From Strix aluco (lineage: Eukaryota > Chordata > Aves > Strigiformes > Strigidae): a stretch of DNA of 64,000 nt. The notes under the pieces were generated by a model that saw only the letters and a program-made list of their open reading frames with translations, was not told where the DNA came from and searched no databases. Of the stretch, positions 25,101 through 38,174 are shown in pieces (position 1 is the first letter of the stretch; the number at the start of each line of letters is the position of its first letter). The stretch is from the NCBI RefSeq assembly GCF_031877795.1, contig NC_133935.1:49313330-49377329 (forward strand). The letters run 5' to 3'. The translations under genes and the position numbers were made by a program.

Positions 25101-26980
25101 CCTGACCTTGGCAAAACACGAAGATGAAGGATACGATGGTTGTCAGGACCTGAGGTATGATTAGCTGAGCCAGTATGTGTTGTATATGACAGACTGAGAC
25201 GTATAAGGACTGCAGGAGGTCAGAACGTACTACACAAGGGTATGTCATGAAAAGGCAGGTGCCAATTTTTCTAGCTGGGTAAGGCTGCTCAATTCAAAGG
25301 TATTCCTCAAGAAAACATAAAAAAAAATAGTATAAATATGAGACTAACCACAGATACCACATGATCACTGGAACAGGCTTCGCCAGCCAAAGGGGATGAG
25401 AAATGTTAAGGGTGATATTTTCTAAAATGGTCATGTCTTTGGGCACCTTCCTAGATCATTTACAATTTTCTCCTGCTTTGCAAGTGAGCTCAGCGTCTCC
25501 TGTCTCCTAAATATCTGAAGATATCTAAATGTAAATGTCTAAAGGCCCCTAAATATTCAAAAAACCCCTTTTGAGACAGCTCATATACACACAAAGAATT
25601 GGAATACAATTACTTTGTTTTTTCAAATGGTCAAATAGTGGTACCAGCAATTAAGTTTTTTTTCTTGCTGTTTAATAGTATGAGGCAGTATTTGTACTAT
25701 ACAAATAATATATATGCTTTATTGGAGCAAAGCAATTCAGTTGCAAATGAGGGATAATTTCTCAGCCAGAGAAGGAAACTTCCTCTGTTGCTTTAGCTGG
25801 GCAAGTTAACTGCAGCAGGAAAATCTCATCCAGTATGTTCAAGTAGAGTTTCAAGTTACAATACAGGAGCTCCTTTGACAAAAAGCTTAAAAACCAGGAC
25901 TTTGTCTCAAGCAACCTTTATGGCAGCAAGGGTATGTGCTGATTAACCACAAAAAGGCATATATGGCAGCTATTTAGCTCTGCTGAACATTACTAAAGAG
26001 TTTTGTATCTCTGTTAAATATCTCCTGAATTCAGTGAATAGCAATCCCTTTACTTCTTTGAATCAGGCCCAGAATGAAGATGCAACAGGGACATTAAAAT
26101 AGTAAAATGGAAAAGAAATTGACTTATTATTTTTAAATTTAAAAGGTGTATTATTTGTTTCACAGACATAGGGTATAATAAACTCCATGCCTAGACTTAT
26201 GAATTGCTTCTCTCCAGTCAAGTAAAGCAATACATTTTTGAGCATCCTGTTGTTTTTATGTTAGTATATTGTTTTTGTGAGAGAAATATCCTCTGTAGTG
26301 AATCAAATGTAAATAAAATCCAACAGAACAAACCATAGATTCACAGAGAAAAAAGCCTGCCAGACAAAAAATTATAGAAGCTAGTGGAGTTATGGGGAGA
26401 CTTCAAGTGTATTTCTCAGATTATTCCCACTGTTTTGTAAACATTTTTTCAATAATTCTCCATAATACCTTAATTCCAGAGGAGCATGTAAAGTATTTAA
26501 ATTCCACTTTCATCAGGGCATTCAACTCCCTTAGTCTACTTTCAAACCTGTTTTAAAACTCCCCAGTTGATTTTGCAGCATGTGAAACCACAACAATCTA
26601 ATAGGAAATCATCTAAAAGTGATCGTGGCTGATTATAGGCTGGATCAACACTTGCATAAGTCAGGCAATTTCAACAGGAAAGGTAAGCATTTGAAGCATA
26701 TCTTTCTTTAGGGGAAGGTGTGAAGATTCTCACAGAGAGTAGAAGAGGTTCATAGTTCATCCCTGAAAGAGGAAGTGTTTGACTGTCTTATTCAAGAAAC
26801 ATAAAGGTGTGGTTAGTTTTACTGCCACTTCATTTCTTTCAAGGTGAACCACATTAAAATTCCAGAGACTTTTGGCCATTCTTTATCAGACACTAAATCT
26901 ACAGCACTTTCAAGATGGGATTTTCTTTAAACTGACATGCTCTAAGAAATAGAAACTTCTCATTCAAACACTGCAGTTTG
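19142..26980. other. Intergenic, no gene seen
   Basis: About 7.8 kb without a recognisable gene or recent transposon. A locally GC-richer patch at 20.8-21.2 kb carries overlapping open frames on both strands (up to 148 codons, minus, 20802-21248) that match nothing I know. Confidence 0.45.
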
Positions 26981-27021
26981 CTTTGCCAGTTTCGCAGTAT
27001 TTTACTGCGAAACTGGCAAAG
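26981..27021. repeat. Perfect 19-bp hairpin with TTT loop
   Basis: Arm ctttgccagtttcgcagta (26981-26999) is followed by ttt and then its exact reverse complement (27003-27021). All 19 pairs match, pairing stops abruptly at both sides, and the flanks show no further symmetry. The 3-nt loop is too small for a typical microRNA precursor. Confidence 0.95.
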
Positions 27022-30000
27022 ATGGCAGGTACTATTACATCCATCTTCAGAAGGAGAAATGGAAATAGAAAAGTATAGAATAATTGGTAAAAGACAGAGG
27101 AAAACACAGAACAGGTCAGCAGGTTTGCTGACATTACCACCATCAAAACAAATATTGATAACATTTTTATTAGCCTTCTTCAGCTTCCTTCCTCAGCTAG
27201 ATGTCTACATTAATGAAAACCAGGACCTCCACCAGAACAGTGGAGGAAAATTTAGTTAATTCCCCAGGATACAGGTGTGTAAGACTAATAAACAAAGTGG
27301 CTTCATATTCTTTTTTAATAAGCTCCATTTCAAATCCAAGGAAGAAAATTCTGTGCAGAAATAATAGATGGCCAAGGCGGTTCACCTCTGGCATGTACCA
27401 CTACCACCAGTCTTCTGCATAAAGGGTTAAAAGACATCTGTACAGTTCAGTAGTGAAATCTTTTGAGAATGACCCTTTCATTTATCTCAATGTTAGCATT
27501 AATTTTGTTTTCAAACAATCCCTCTTTCAAGGAATAGGGATTAGAAGGGATTTCTGATGTAATTGTATCTAGTGCCTGTTTTGGTGGAGACCACACCTAT
27601 CTTTATAAATGTTTACACATGGTGATATTTGATTTTGGAAGTAATGATGTTCTTGTCTCTCCTGTTCAGCTGAAGGCTGCTCTAATTTTTAGGAGTCATC
27701 TTTTAATGTAACTACAGTTAAAGACAATTCTTATCCATTTGTTCTTCAGCCAGGAATTTCCTTACCTTAAATAATACTTTTCCCTCCCCGGTGCTCACAT
27801 ACAATAAGCAATATACATAGATTGCTAGTCTGTGAAGATATTCCAGTTTCAATATGTCTTTCTCAGAATTGCATTATCTGAACTGTATATAGTGTCCAAG
27901 ACAAGAAGACACTATGATTTTCATTTTTCTGGCAATAAGTTGACACCTTGGAGACTGGGAGTTATTGAGGTGTGGGGGAGCAGGGATATTACTGCAGAAA
28001 TACAACATCTGACCTTCAATATCAATGTGGGAATATTGGCATGGAACTTAGGAAAGGTTCCCTTGCTTCTACTTATTATTTTTAAGATGTAAAATCCATT
28101 AAAAAGTAGCTATAGTAAACCACATATGCGACATTTAAGCCAAGCCTGGAGATGAATCAAACATCTATTAATGAGTTTTTTTCTATTAGCACTTTGCCAC
28201 TCAGCTCTTTTTCTGATAGCCTAAAACTTGATTAAAGGAACCACTGAATGCAAGTAAAATTATTTCCACCCTTATTATTTTAAAAAAATAATAGAAAAAT
28301 AATTCAATTAATGGAATGCAGCAGTTATGAGGTTAGTTATAAAAAAAACCCCAACAAAACCCCCCCACTCAGCTTTCTAGCTCCCTCTTTAGGAGAGAAA
28401 GAGAAAGCTGGAAATGTACCCCACCTGCTGCATCTACTTTCATTTTAAGCTCTCTGGCTCCTCCGGAAGGAAAACAAGTGAAGAGATGTCTTCCTGCTGC
28501 CAGGTGTAATTTATTTGCTTCTGCAAAATTGAATAAAGCCTTGGGGGAGATCTTATTAATATGATTTTACAGAGGGTATTTTAGAAAAGGAGAACACAGA
28601 TTAAAAGTTGTGATTGAGCTGAACTGCTCAAGACAAGTACACAGGCAAATTCATCCAGAAATGTGTAAAAAAGGTTTGAAGGAACTACTTCAAAGCCATC
28701 AATTGGTGTTTTGTCAGTGCGGAGCTTGAGTGTGCAGAGAGGGCTGAGCACAGCGCCCAGCATGGTGGTCCTCCCCTGCCACCCTGGGCACCCTCCGAAA
28801 AGCCTGGGGCACAGAGCTGGGGTAGAGCATCCTGATATCTCCCAGATCCAGGAATTCATAAAAAAACTTCCTCTGATTTTCCTCTCTGGAGTCTTTTTTC
28901 CAGGAGATGGTGACTTTGCAAACAAGGGATCTCAGGAGTGTGAAGAGGTGCTCTCGACTATGCCGAAAGGCTTGGCAAGCCTGTTCACAGGCCACCAATA
29001 GCAGAATTTCTCAGCAAATATTTCCCTGGTGGAAAAAATCTCATCTTTGCTGGTGTGACAGGTAGGTCATGGGAGGAGACTATCACTACTTAATTTAAGA
29101 TGCTCCTTCCTTTTGCTACTAGAATCATATAGCCATACAGTAAAAACCTGAATGACAGAAAGCAACTAATACATTTCTACCTCAAGTAGCTATGAAATGT
29201 CAGTGAAATCCACTTAAGGGGGATTGAAAGCTGAGCAGTGGGCACTTAGTGAAAGACAAGAGGCAGCTGAGCAGTCTCAGTTCAGGATTATAACATGCAG
29301 GTATGTGAGCGCAAGGGAAAGCGTCTGCCAATGGATGGCACGCAGGGATGGCAAGGACTATTTAAGCAGGCAAGGACTATTTAAGCAGACTACACAACAC
29401 CCCCTCTGAAATAGTAGCTGCTGGTAGGTTTTGTTCCCTCACACTGGTGAAAGGACCAAAGATTTAATATGGTGATTGTGAGGTCTTGATCTGAGGCAAA
29501 TATTTTTGGAAACTCTCCATGCTGTAAGTGCATAAGTAGAAATCTGCACCACAGGCTTCAAATGGACAACACCCTTATTTTCCTTAAAAAAAAATTATGC
29601 AAAAATGTGGGGATTAAAAATAATTTCCTTCCACAACTTTCCCATGTTGCTACTTTGTGTATTGTTAAATGCTTTCACTTCTGTTAGAACAGCAGCGGAG
29701 GAATAAGCAAGAAGTGTAACTGTAACAGCAGCTGAAGACACAAAGGCAGGGGCTTTGCTTTCCATAGCAATTCCACTGGGTTGGGATGTTTTATTTCTTA
29801 TTTACTGTAAAATAAAACCCACTGTGAAAAGGGTAGCCTCTGGTTTTCCCTGTGTGTCTCTTCTTTGTAGAAGTACACGGGTGCAGAAAGAATAAACTCT
29901 TAACATGAAATAGGGTGCTTGCTTCCTGTGGTTACACATTTTTCTTTGTTGAGAAGCCCAGCAAAGTAATTTATAACTCCGCGGCTGCACCAGGTCATGT

Positions 30001-30804
30001 ATGACTGAAGTGTTTCCTTGAAAACTGCCTTGTTCCAGCTTACTCATCATCTGTTTCACTGAAAACGAGATCCTGCCTCAGCATCATAATAGAATTACTC
30101 ACCATAAATTCAAAGGCTTTGGACTAAGGCTACCCACAGGTTAGCAGCTGCAGAACTCATCTTTGCAGAAAGACAGTAGTTTACTGCAAAATGAAAATAC
30201 CCTGATAGTTGCTGTTGTTGTCACCATCATCAACATTATTGTTGTTGTTTTTGAATGACTAGACCTGAATTCTCCTGCTCTGCTTTTAACAGGGTCAGGA
30301 TGTGCACTGTGGGCAGAACAGCTTTCTAACCTCTGGTACAACCTTTCATCTGTAGACACAGTGAAGCATCTCATCTGCAGGAGGCATATTAATTCCCCAA
30401 AGATTCACTTTTGACTTGGTGCTATTGCACCAAGAAACAAAAACTATACAAAGTCAGTGAAATTAATGGCTATTTTTCCCACTGACTTCAGTGGGTCATT
30501 CTGAATGGATGTGATGTGAGGTGTGCGAGAATTGGATCTTCTCAAGCAATGGTGCAACAGCAAAAAGGCTCCCTGGACAGTCATGATTGCATGGGCAAAT
30601 AATTTTGGGCTGACCCTGTTACACAGACCCATTTTAGTGTGGCCCTGCAGCCTTGTATATACAGTATTGCCATGCCTAGGAACAGGCCACAGGCTTTGCA
30701 CTGAGTTTACAAAGCCTCAGAAGTTGCTTTGCCTGAACTTGTCTTGACCTGCCTGAAGCTTCATTTTCACTTGCTTTATCTGTAACAGCAATTTTTTCTA
30801 ATCA
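27022..30804. other. Intergenic, no gene seen
   Basis: No gene or clear transposon. Open frames on both strands at 28581-29001 are not recognisable. A short tandem duplication is at 29350-29387. A GTT-rich patch lies near 30205-30250. Confidence 0.45.
29350..29387. repeat. Exact 19-bp tandem duplication
   Basis: The unit ggcaaggactatttaagca occurs twice, head to tail, with no mismatch (29350-29368 and 29369-29387). Identity suggests a recent slippage or short duplication event. Confidence 0.95.
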
Positions 30805-32480
30805 GGTGGTGATGTACTCAACAAATTTTTTTTCCTCAGTTTTCAATGTCAATTGCTCTTCCACACCTCTCAAGCCCCTGAATCTCAGGGCAGGAATGGG
30901 GGCAATGAAGATGCAACCACTGTAAGAGAAGATCAGGTTTGAGACCATCTGAGGAACCTGATCATACACAAATCCATGGGACCTAATAAGATGCAACCCA
31001 GGGTCCTGAGAGAACTGGCAGATGTAGTTGCTAAGCCACTCTCCACCATATTTGAGAAGTCATGGCAGTCAAGCGAAGTCCCCAATAGCTGGAAAAAGGG
31101 AAATATCACACCCATTTTTTTAAACGGTAAAAAGGAGGACCCTGGGAAATACCAAACAGTCAGCCTCACATCTGTGACCAGTAAGATGATGGAACAGATC
31201 TTCCTGGAAGATATGTCAAGGCATATGGGTGACAGGGAGGTGATTCAAGACAGCCAGCATGGCTTCACCAAAGGGCAAATCATGCCTGACTAACCTGGTG
31301 GCCTTCTATGATGGAGTGATTGAATCAGTGGACAATGAAAGAGCTACTGATGTCATCTACCTGGACTTCTGTAAGGCCTGCGACATGGTCCCACAAAACG
31401 TTCTTGCCACTGAACTGGAGAAATAGGGGGTTGGGGGATGGACTATTCGATGGATAAGGAATCGTCTGCATGGCCGCATCCAAAGAGTTGCAGTCAACGG
31501 CTTAATATCCAAATGGAGATCAATAACAAGTGGTGTTCCTCAGGCGTCCATAGTGGGACCACTACTGTTCAATATCTTTAGTAACGACATGGACAGTGGG
31601 ATTAAGTGCATCCTCAGCAAGTTTGCAGGTGACACCAAGTGAGTGGCAGAGTTGATTTGCTAGAGGGAGGGGATGCCACCCAGAGGGACCTTGAAAGGCT
31701 TGAGGAGGGGGCCCATGTGAACAAGGCCAAGTGCAAGGGCCTGCACCTGAGCCGGGGTATCAGTCCAGACTGGGGAAAGAATGAATTGAGAGCAGCCCTG
31801 TGGAGAAGGGCTTGGAGATACTTGTGGATGAAAAATTGGAGATGAGCCAGCAATGTGCGCTCAACAGCCCTGAAAGGCAATCGTATCCTGGGCTGCAAAA
31901 GAAGAAGCATGGCCAGCAGGTCAAGGGAGGTGATTCTCCCCCTCTACTCCACTATCGTGAGACCCCATCTGGAGTACTGCATCCAGCTCTGGGGCCCCCA
32001 GCACAAAAAAGACATGTCCCTGTCAGAGCAGGTCCAGAGGGGGGTACAAAAATGGTCAGAGGGGCTGGACCACCTCTCCTATGCAGAAAAGGTGAGACAG
32101 CTGTGGCTGTTCAGCCTGGAGAAGAGAAGGGTCCAGGGACACCTTGTTGTGGCCTTTCAATATATAAAGGGGGCTTATAGGAAAGACAGAGGAAGACTTT
32201 TTACCAGGACCTGTAGTGGCAGGATAAGACGTAACAGTTTTAAAATGGAAAGAGGGTAGATTTAGATTGAATATAAGGAAGAAATTGTTTTATGTTGAAG
32301 TTGGTGAGACGCTGGGACAGGTTGCCCAGAGAAGTTGTGGATGGTCCATCCCTGGCAGTGTTCAAGGCCATGCAACTTGATCTAGTGAAAGATGTCCTTG
32401 CCCATGGTAGGAGATTTGGACTTGATGATCTTTAAATGTCCCTTCCAACCCAAACCATTCTATGATGCTATGATTCTATG
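30805..32480 (+). mobile_element. Defective CR1 LINE, copy A1 (plus)
   Basis: About 1.68 kb of CR1 ORF2 and 3' end, starting in the pre-RT region ([15 protein letters not shown] at 30979 onward) and ending in the ttctatgatgctatgattctatg tail. The frame 30976-31293 covers the first RT motifs ([14 protein letters not shown]) and is broken at 31270 by an extra A in the accaaaggg run. Further on, motif A reads KACD instead of KAFD, motif B VPQAS instead of VPQGS, and the catalytic motif is FAGD instead of FADD. In-frame stops follow. The 31855-32259 frame is the ORF2 C-terminal part. The element cannot encode an active enzyme. Confidence 0.92.
30976..32259 (+). pseudogene. CR1 ORF2 remnant in copy A1
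   Basis: Decayed reverse-transcriptase ORF. Readable pieces are 30976-31293 (RT start), about 31360-31640 (motifs A-C with KACD, VPQAS and FAGD substitutions) and 31855-32259 (C-terminal part with VILPLYSTIVRPHLEYCIQ). Frameshifts and stops separate them. The loss of the first catalytic-pair Asp (D to G) alone would abolish polymerase activity. Confidence 0.88.
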
Positions 32481-35400
32481 CCTTAAATTTGTTTTAATTT
32501 GCTTATCTTCAGATGATACAATAATCATTTTATACAGGTAGTAGGTGCACACAGTTATTCTGTGTAGAATGGGGTATTTGTGACTAACAATAAGTTCTCA
32601 TCTTTACACGTAAAATGTTTGCCCATAACAAGTTTTTAAGGGTGACAGGACCACTGCTGCAGCCCAGCTGGGTTGCTGCGAGAGTACTACTGCTGGAGCC
32701 TGCACCAATTCCTTGCTATTCTGGCTCAGGAGAACCTATAGTTAGGACCTAACCTATAAGTAACATGATTTGATGCACTAATATTGCCCATTACAAGTAA
32801 TGCAAAACAAGAAATATTTCCTAAATACTTCAATTTGGTGTAGGAGTCCTTAAATCCTTCAGAAATGGTGGACTGCTGTGTGGGTAAGGTATAATCTGGC
32901 CCATAAAAAAGTAAGTTTGGACTAGGAAAGAAATAAAAGTTAACCCTTCTCGGTGTTTACTGGTAAAACTAGTGGGAGGACAGATGTTAGAAATTATATC
33001 TGAGAGTAAACAGTGCTTAGGTAGTGACTTCAATACGGTAAGCTGCTGACACCTGTTTTGGTCTTAAGTATGTGTAACCTTGGAAGAAAGATAATGGTTG
33101 CACACAGAAGCCACTTTTCAGTGCAGACCACCTTTCTGAGGGACTTCAGATTTTTAAGTGAACTCCTAAGCACCACTCTCGTTACTTTTAAGGTGAAGAT
33201 ACATAAACCATTGCAAACTCAAATTTGAGCTGCTAAAAGCAAGTGGCGGATGAGCTTTCCCATACCTGGAACATATGACTCAAATCATTATTACCTGCTT
33301 CTAAATAAGAGGAAAAAGAGATTGTTCGGTTGCTATTTTTCACTGTTTCATCAAAACCCCCTGCTGAGGTGTGGCATCCATCTGTGCAGCTCTCCTCTCC
33401 CACCGCTTTCCAGAGGCAGGGCTAGGGGCAGTGGCACCCGTGGACCCACATCATGAGCTATGCAAACACAAGGTCCCAGTAAGGAGGGAGGGAACCAGGA
33501 GACTGACAGCAGCCTCCCTGGCAAGCCCCAGTCAGTGAGATGGCTGTGCTGGACAAGCCATCATCCCCTCATCCCCTGATCTCATCACAGATGGGTCTGG
33601 CCCAGCTCCTTCTCCTGGCCCAGGGCAATGCTCATGCCAGGAACAGCCATCAGCATCCACTTCCCTCCCCTTGGCACAACACACCTTGCAGTGCCAGACC
33701 CCAGCACTGCTTTCAGTCCTTTTCTTTGCTGATGAATCACTAAGGGCATCTCACACATACATAATAACAAAATAATAAATCCTCACAACTGCTCTGCAAT
33801 GTAGATAAAAGTTCATTTTGAATCAGAACAGAAAGCCAAGCACATGACAGTGCTGACCAAATAAAAGTCCTGCAAGAACAGAATTCAGAGACACCCTTGC
33901 CACTGTTCCCAAAACAAACTACAGCCCTGGTTGGCTGGAGCAGAGCTGGTGACAAGGATCTTCTTATCACATCAGAAGAGTCTACTCAATTTTATCAGTG
34001 GTGAGAAACAAGAGAACTAGAAATAGAGAAATGAGTTTTAGTTATCATTTACCATGAGTTTCGAAGTCTTCAGCATCATGTAAATCTGAGGGGTGGTTCA
34101 TCAGGGACAGGAGCAGCTTCCAGCCCGGTGTGCTTGGAAGTGGAGCTGGTTGCATTATAGAGTTCATAGAATAGAATTCTGCATAGAAGAGCATTCTGTA
34201 AGACTAGGGGAGCCGAGCAACCTACATGGATCCTCACTTAGTGACTGTAAATGAGGGAACAGCACGGGAGTGGTGGGAGGTGGATTTCTAGTGGACATCT
34301 CACAGATTCTGTTGGAATCTCTTCTGTATTCCCCTGCAAAATTGTGGAAGATGTTCTGCAAAGCCTTTTAACTTGAAAATTTGAAATATTCTGCCAAAAC
34401 TGCTTGTTTCACTAGCCTATTTCCAACTAACTCACAGTATCACATGAGGGAACTATTAGCCTTGACCTTTGTCCTAGCTTGGAGGAGCAGGAAACAACTG
34501 TTAGAAGGAACAACCTGCTACTGTCTTTCAAGCTGTAACCAAGAGAAACCTGCTTAGCTGCTCTGTGAGGATGGCACATCTCCAGTCCTACCACCTGCAA
34601 GAGCTCTGAGAAGGTGCATATATGACTTGCTAGGAGCTGGAAGGACTAAGAGCTTGAAGAGTGCTGAGTGGGGAGAAAGGCCTGTCAGATCTTTTGTCTG
34701 CTAAAATGGAAGTTTCCTGAAGTGAAGGAAACTGCACTTTCTTGAACATTTGTAAACTACAGTTTCTTGAAGTGTTTATATTGGCTATGGTTGGTCCAGC
34801 TCTCAAAGCTGCAGGAGAAAGCAATTCTGACAGAAAGTGCACCCACTACTAGGTTTCATCTGGCAGAGAAGCATAAAAGCTGTCAGAAAGGTCAACTGGT
34901 TCTGTTAACACCAGCAGAGCAATGCATTCTTTCCCCCTGGCATTTTCTTGGAAGTGATTAAATAGTTTTTGGTGTATAAAAAAAATTAAAAATCACCCTG
35001 GATTGGAATCCTAGCATGGAAAAGCTGAACGGTTTAAGTCTAACAGGGTTATAAACCATTAAAAAAATCTTCTGTTGGGAAGAGTCCAGCAATGTAAACA
35101 TTAGGTGGTACGACCTGCTCTGCCTTAAGTGTAGCACCTTTGTTGCACATGTGAGTCCTGCATCTTTAAATGGAAAAATGTAAAGAGAGTTTAATAATAT
35201 TCCTTTATTGGGAATTGGAACGTTATGGCAACCATTCTATTTGGCATCAAACTGACTTTTTTGTTTAAATAAAAAGATATAATCCAGAAACTGCCAACAC
35301 TACATTTGTAGGTATGATAAGAAAAGAAGTACAAGCCACCTAGCAATAGCTGTTCTCTGGTCTTTGAAGAAATGAAGATTTCTAACCTTTACTTGGGTTC

Positions 35401-36574
35401 TGCTTGATATGCAGTTTCTTAAAGCTGGGGATTTTTGAGCAGGTTACTATGAGTATGTGTGTGTACATAAGACAAAGACAACTTTGGTATAAGAGGTGTG
35501 AAATACATTTAAAAATTTAAAATAATATACACTGAGTTTAAAAATATTGGGTTAATATTGGGTCAGCTTTGTCACTTAGTAGACACATGCTTTGTTTTAA
35601 GCCTTCTAAAATACAGATTCCAAAAGTTTGGTAGTACTTAGAAAGCAAAGGAATACTTAAATAAGAAATGTTAGATCCCGAGATGATTAGTATCGCAAAC
35701 CATAGCACACTATTTCCCAACAATCATTTTCATTTTTCATTTTGCGTGTATGGTTTGTCCCTGGGCTGTCATTTTCAGTATGTTCCTTTTTTATGATGTT
35801 TTCTTTCCTGGCAGTTTGTTGGCCGATTACAAAACTTCTGTAAGTGTTAGACATTATTTGCATCTATACACTGTGTAAATCTTCAAAACCACCATTGTAC
35901 ACTTTAGACAAAACAGTGGAAAAATATTTCTCTTTCACAGATAAGAAATAAAACATTAATACCAAAACTGCTTAGGCAACTTGTATTGTGTCCAATATCT
36001 TAAAAGAAACTTTTCTTTATTGACTGTTCAAGCAATTTACAAGCAATATATCGTCCATGGGAATCCCAGTCAGAAAATGAGTATGGCCTGTGCCTTCCCA
36101 TGCTGGGATGCCTTGTACCGTGATCTAATCCAGTTTCATACGAGGACCAGGAAACTGTGTGACCCCAGAGAGATGCATAGAGCAATTTTTTCTGGGGCAA
36201 ACTGGAGATGCGATGAACCAAAACTACCTATCGCATCACTGATCTGAGAAACGGATTGCAATGCACTAATGAGGGCTGGTCCCAGCTGCTTCCTCTGTTC
36301 ATGGAGGAGGAGGGTTCCTGCACAGTTTGGTTGCTACCTGAGCTGGGGGTACAGGAGCTGTTGGGCAGAAGCCAGCACCACACTCAGCCTGCACAACCTC
36401 TGCTTGCAGGGGCTGCAGCTGAGGGAAGAGTTTGCCTGAGAAAGAGAGAGACTGAAAGCCCAAATCACATCTGTGAGACTCAGTTTACTCAGCAAAAAGA
36501 CAGAATCTCCCTCATTTGGAGAAAAGCATCTAAGTGATCTGCTTAAATATCTTAAGCCCTTCACTTCTCTCTTA
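32481..36574. other. Intergenic spacer, no gene seen
   Basis: Unique-looking DNA between CR1 copy A1 and a small CR1 fragment. No gene, RNA or further repeat recognised; a GC-richer patch lies at 33.35-33.7 kb. Confidence 0.45.
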
Positions 36575-36640
36575 TCACAGAATCACAGAATCAACTAGGT
36601 TGGAAAGGACCTTGAAGATCATCTAGTCCAACCATTATCG
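36575..36640 (-). mobile_element. CR1 3' end fragment
   Basis: The tail tcacagaatcacagaatc followed by taggttggaaaggaccttga and agatcatctagtccaacca is the reverse-complement 3' end of an avian CR1. Recognisable homology ends after about 65 bp, so this is a very short 5'-truncated insert. Confidence 0.8.
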
Positions 36641-38174
36641 TATTGGCTTTGTTGAGCCTCATGCAACAGAGAGAGGTCAGGTGTTTGCCTTCCACACCTA
36701 CCCACGCCCTGAGCTTGGTGTAAATTGAAATATATACTTATATTTCTTCCTTGCCCCTCATGCATTACAGATTATAGAACTCTGTCATTATCTGATATGG
36801 AAAAAACATTATTTCTCCCTCTCACTGCTATGTTCCAAGGAAATCAAAATTATGCTGGCATCATACCAATACACTTGTGAAAGCACCAGATAAAACAGAG
36901 GCAAAACACTTCCTGGAACAGTTTCCCTTGTAATGCAGTATCTCTGCTAGTGCAAGATATGGTATCAAGCAGTTATCTTCGTATGTTGCTGTTAGTCAGA
37001 TCTTAATAGCACCCTGACCACTAAACTCCAATCTCTGTTCCTGTAGCTGCTGCTTCCCTCCAAAAACTTGGCTTCCTTGGAAGAAGTATTTTGGAGATGT
37101 GTCTGAGTTAAGCAGCTAGTATGCAGATAGAGTCAACATCCTTTGCCAGGAGAAAAGGCCTGACCTCTAGGTACTGCAACATTTTTAACATTCTGCCATG
37201 CATGGCAATACTATTTGTCATATTCATGCATTATGCAATAAAATTAGCAATGCCTACATTGCAAGGATGACCACACAACACTTTACCATAAGTTTTTTTG
37301 GTTTATAGTCTTTCAGATCTTGCTTTCTGATCTGGACATTTTCATCAGAGACACCAGTCCAAACTGAATTGCTTTGTTTTTGTGATTTTGCCTTATGAAT
37401 GGAGATTTCAGCAAAATGTTTTTTGGACATGTTATTTTGCACGTTAGAAAATCTTCAACAATCTCAGTGAAAACCACCAATACATCCACAGTTTGGAGCT
37501 GGGATTAAAACTTTAACTGAAGGGCTGTTCATCTGCCTGGTGAGCTCACTGGCACTAGCTGGCATTTGGCCTGCAGAGGAGGCTAGACTAGCACACAGGG
37601 TCATATACCCATCCAACCTGGTGCAGACGCTGGGTTCCCGCATTTGAGGTGGTCCTGTGCTGTCAGAGTGGCTGTGAAACCTGTGAACAAGTCATCTTCC
37701 TCATGTCCCACGCAGCAGTCCATGACTGCCCTGGGGTGAAATATCTGTTAATTTCATTATCTTAATTTTAAAGTAAGATTAATATAATCTTCCTTTCTGA
37801 TGGGGAAGTAAAAGCCCACAAAGACCTTAGGAATATTGTTTTTAGAGCAGGACTCGAGCAGTGTGCCATAGAAATGTTTTAAAGCTATACTAAACACCAA
37901 AGAGACTACTGAGCACTTATCAGATGTCCATCATAACTCCAGCAGCATGGTGTGTGTGGTACACAATCAGTGTGATCGTTAACTATAAGAAATTGACTAT
38001 CCAGCAAGATTAGCTTGCACAGGCAACATTAATTCTGCCTTTTCCTGGGATTTTAATGCTTGGCATTCCAAATTATCTGATACACTTTTAATGGAATTTT
38101 CTTGTGCATCATTAAAGCATAAATTTTCCAGCGCCATGATTGGATGAGCATCCCCTGGAAGAGTTAGAATTAAA
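36641..38174. other. Intergenic spacer, no gene seen
   Basis: AT-rich DNA with no recognisable gene or repeat. Confidence 0.45.

Noticed and set aside
28581..29001. Frames on both strands of 94-114 codons, checked as possible cytokine exons
   Set aside because: A plausible acceptor-like tttttccag is present, but the predicted peptide has no IL-10-family motif and the next donor does not fit.
30523..30747. Frame starting RELDLLKQW, resembling the IL-10-family ELD motif expected at the end of IL26
   Set aside because: A stop lies two codons upstream, there is no good splice acceptor, the frame runs 74 codons past the motif, and no companion exons were found.
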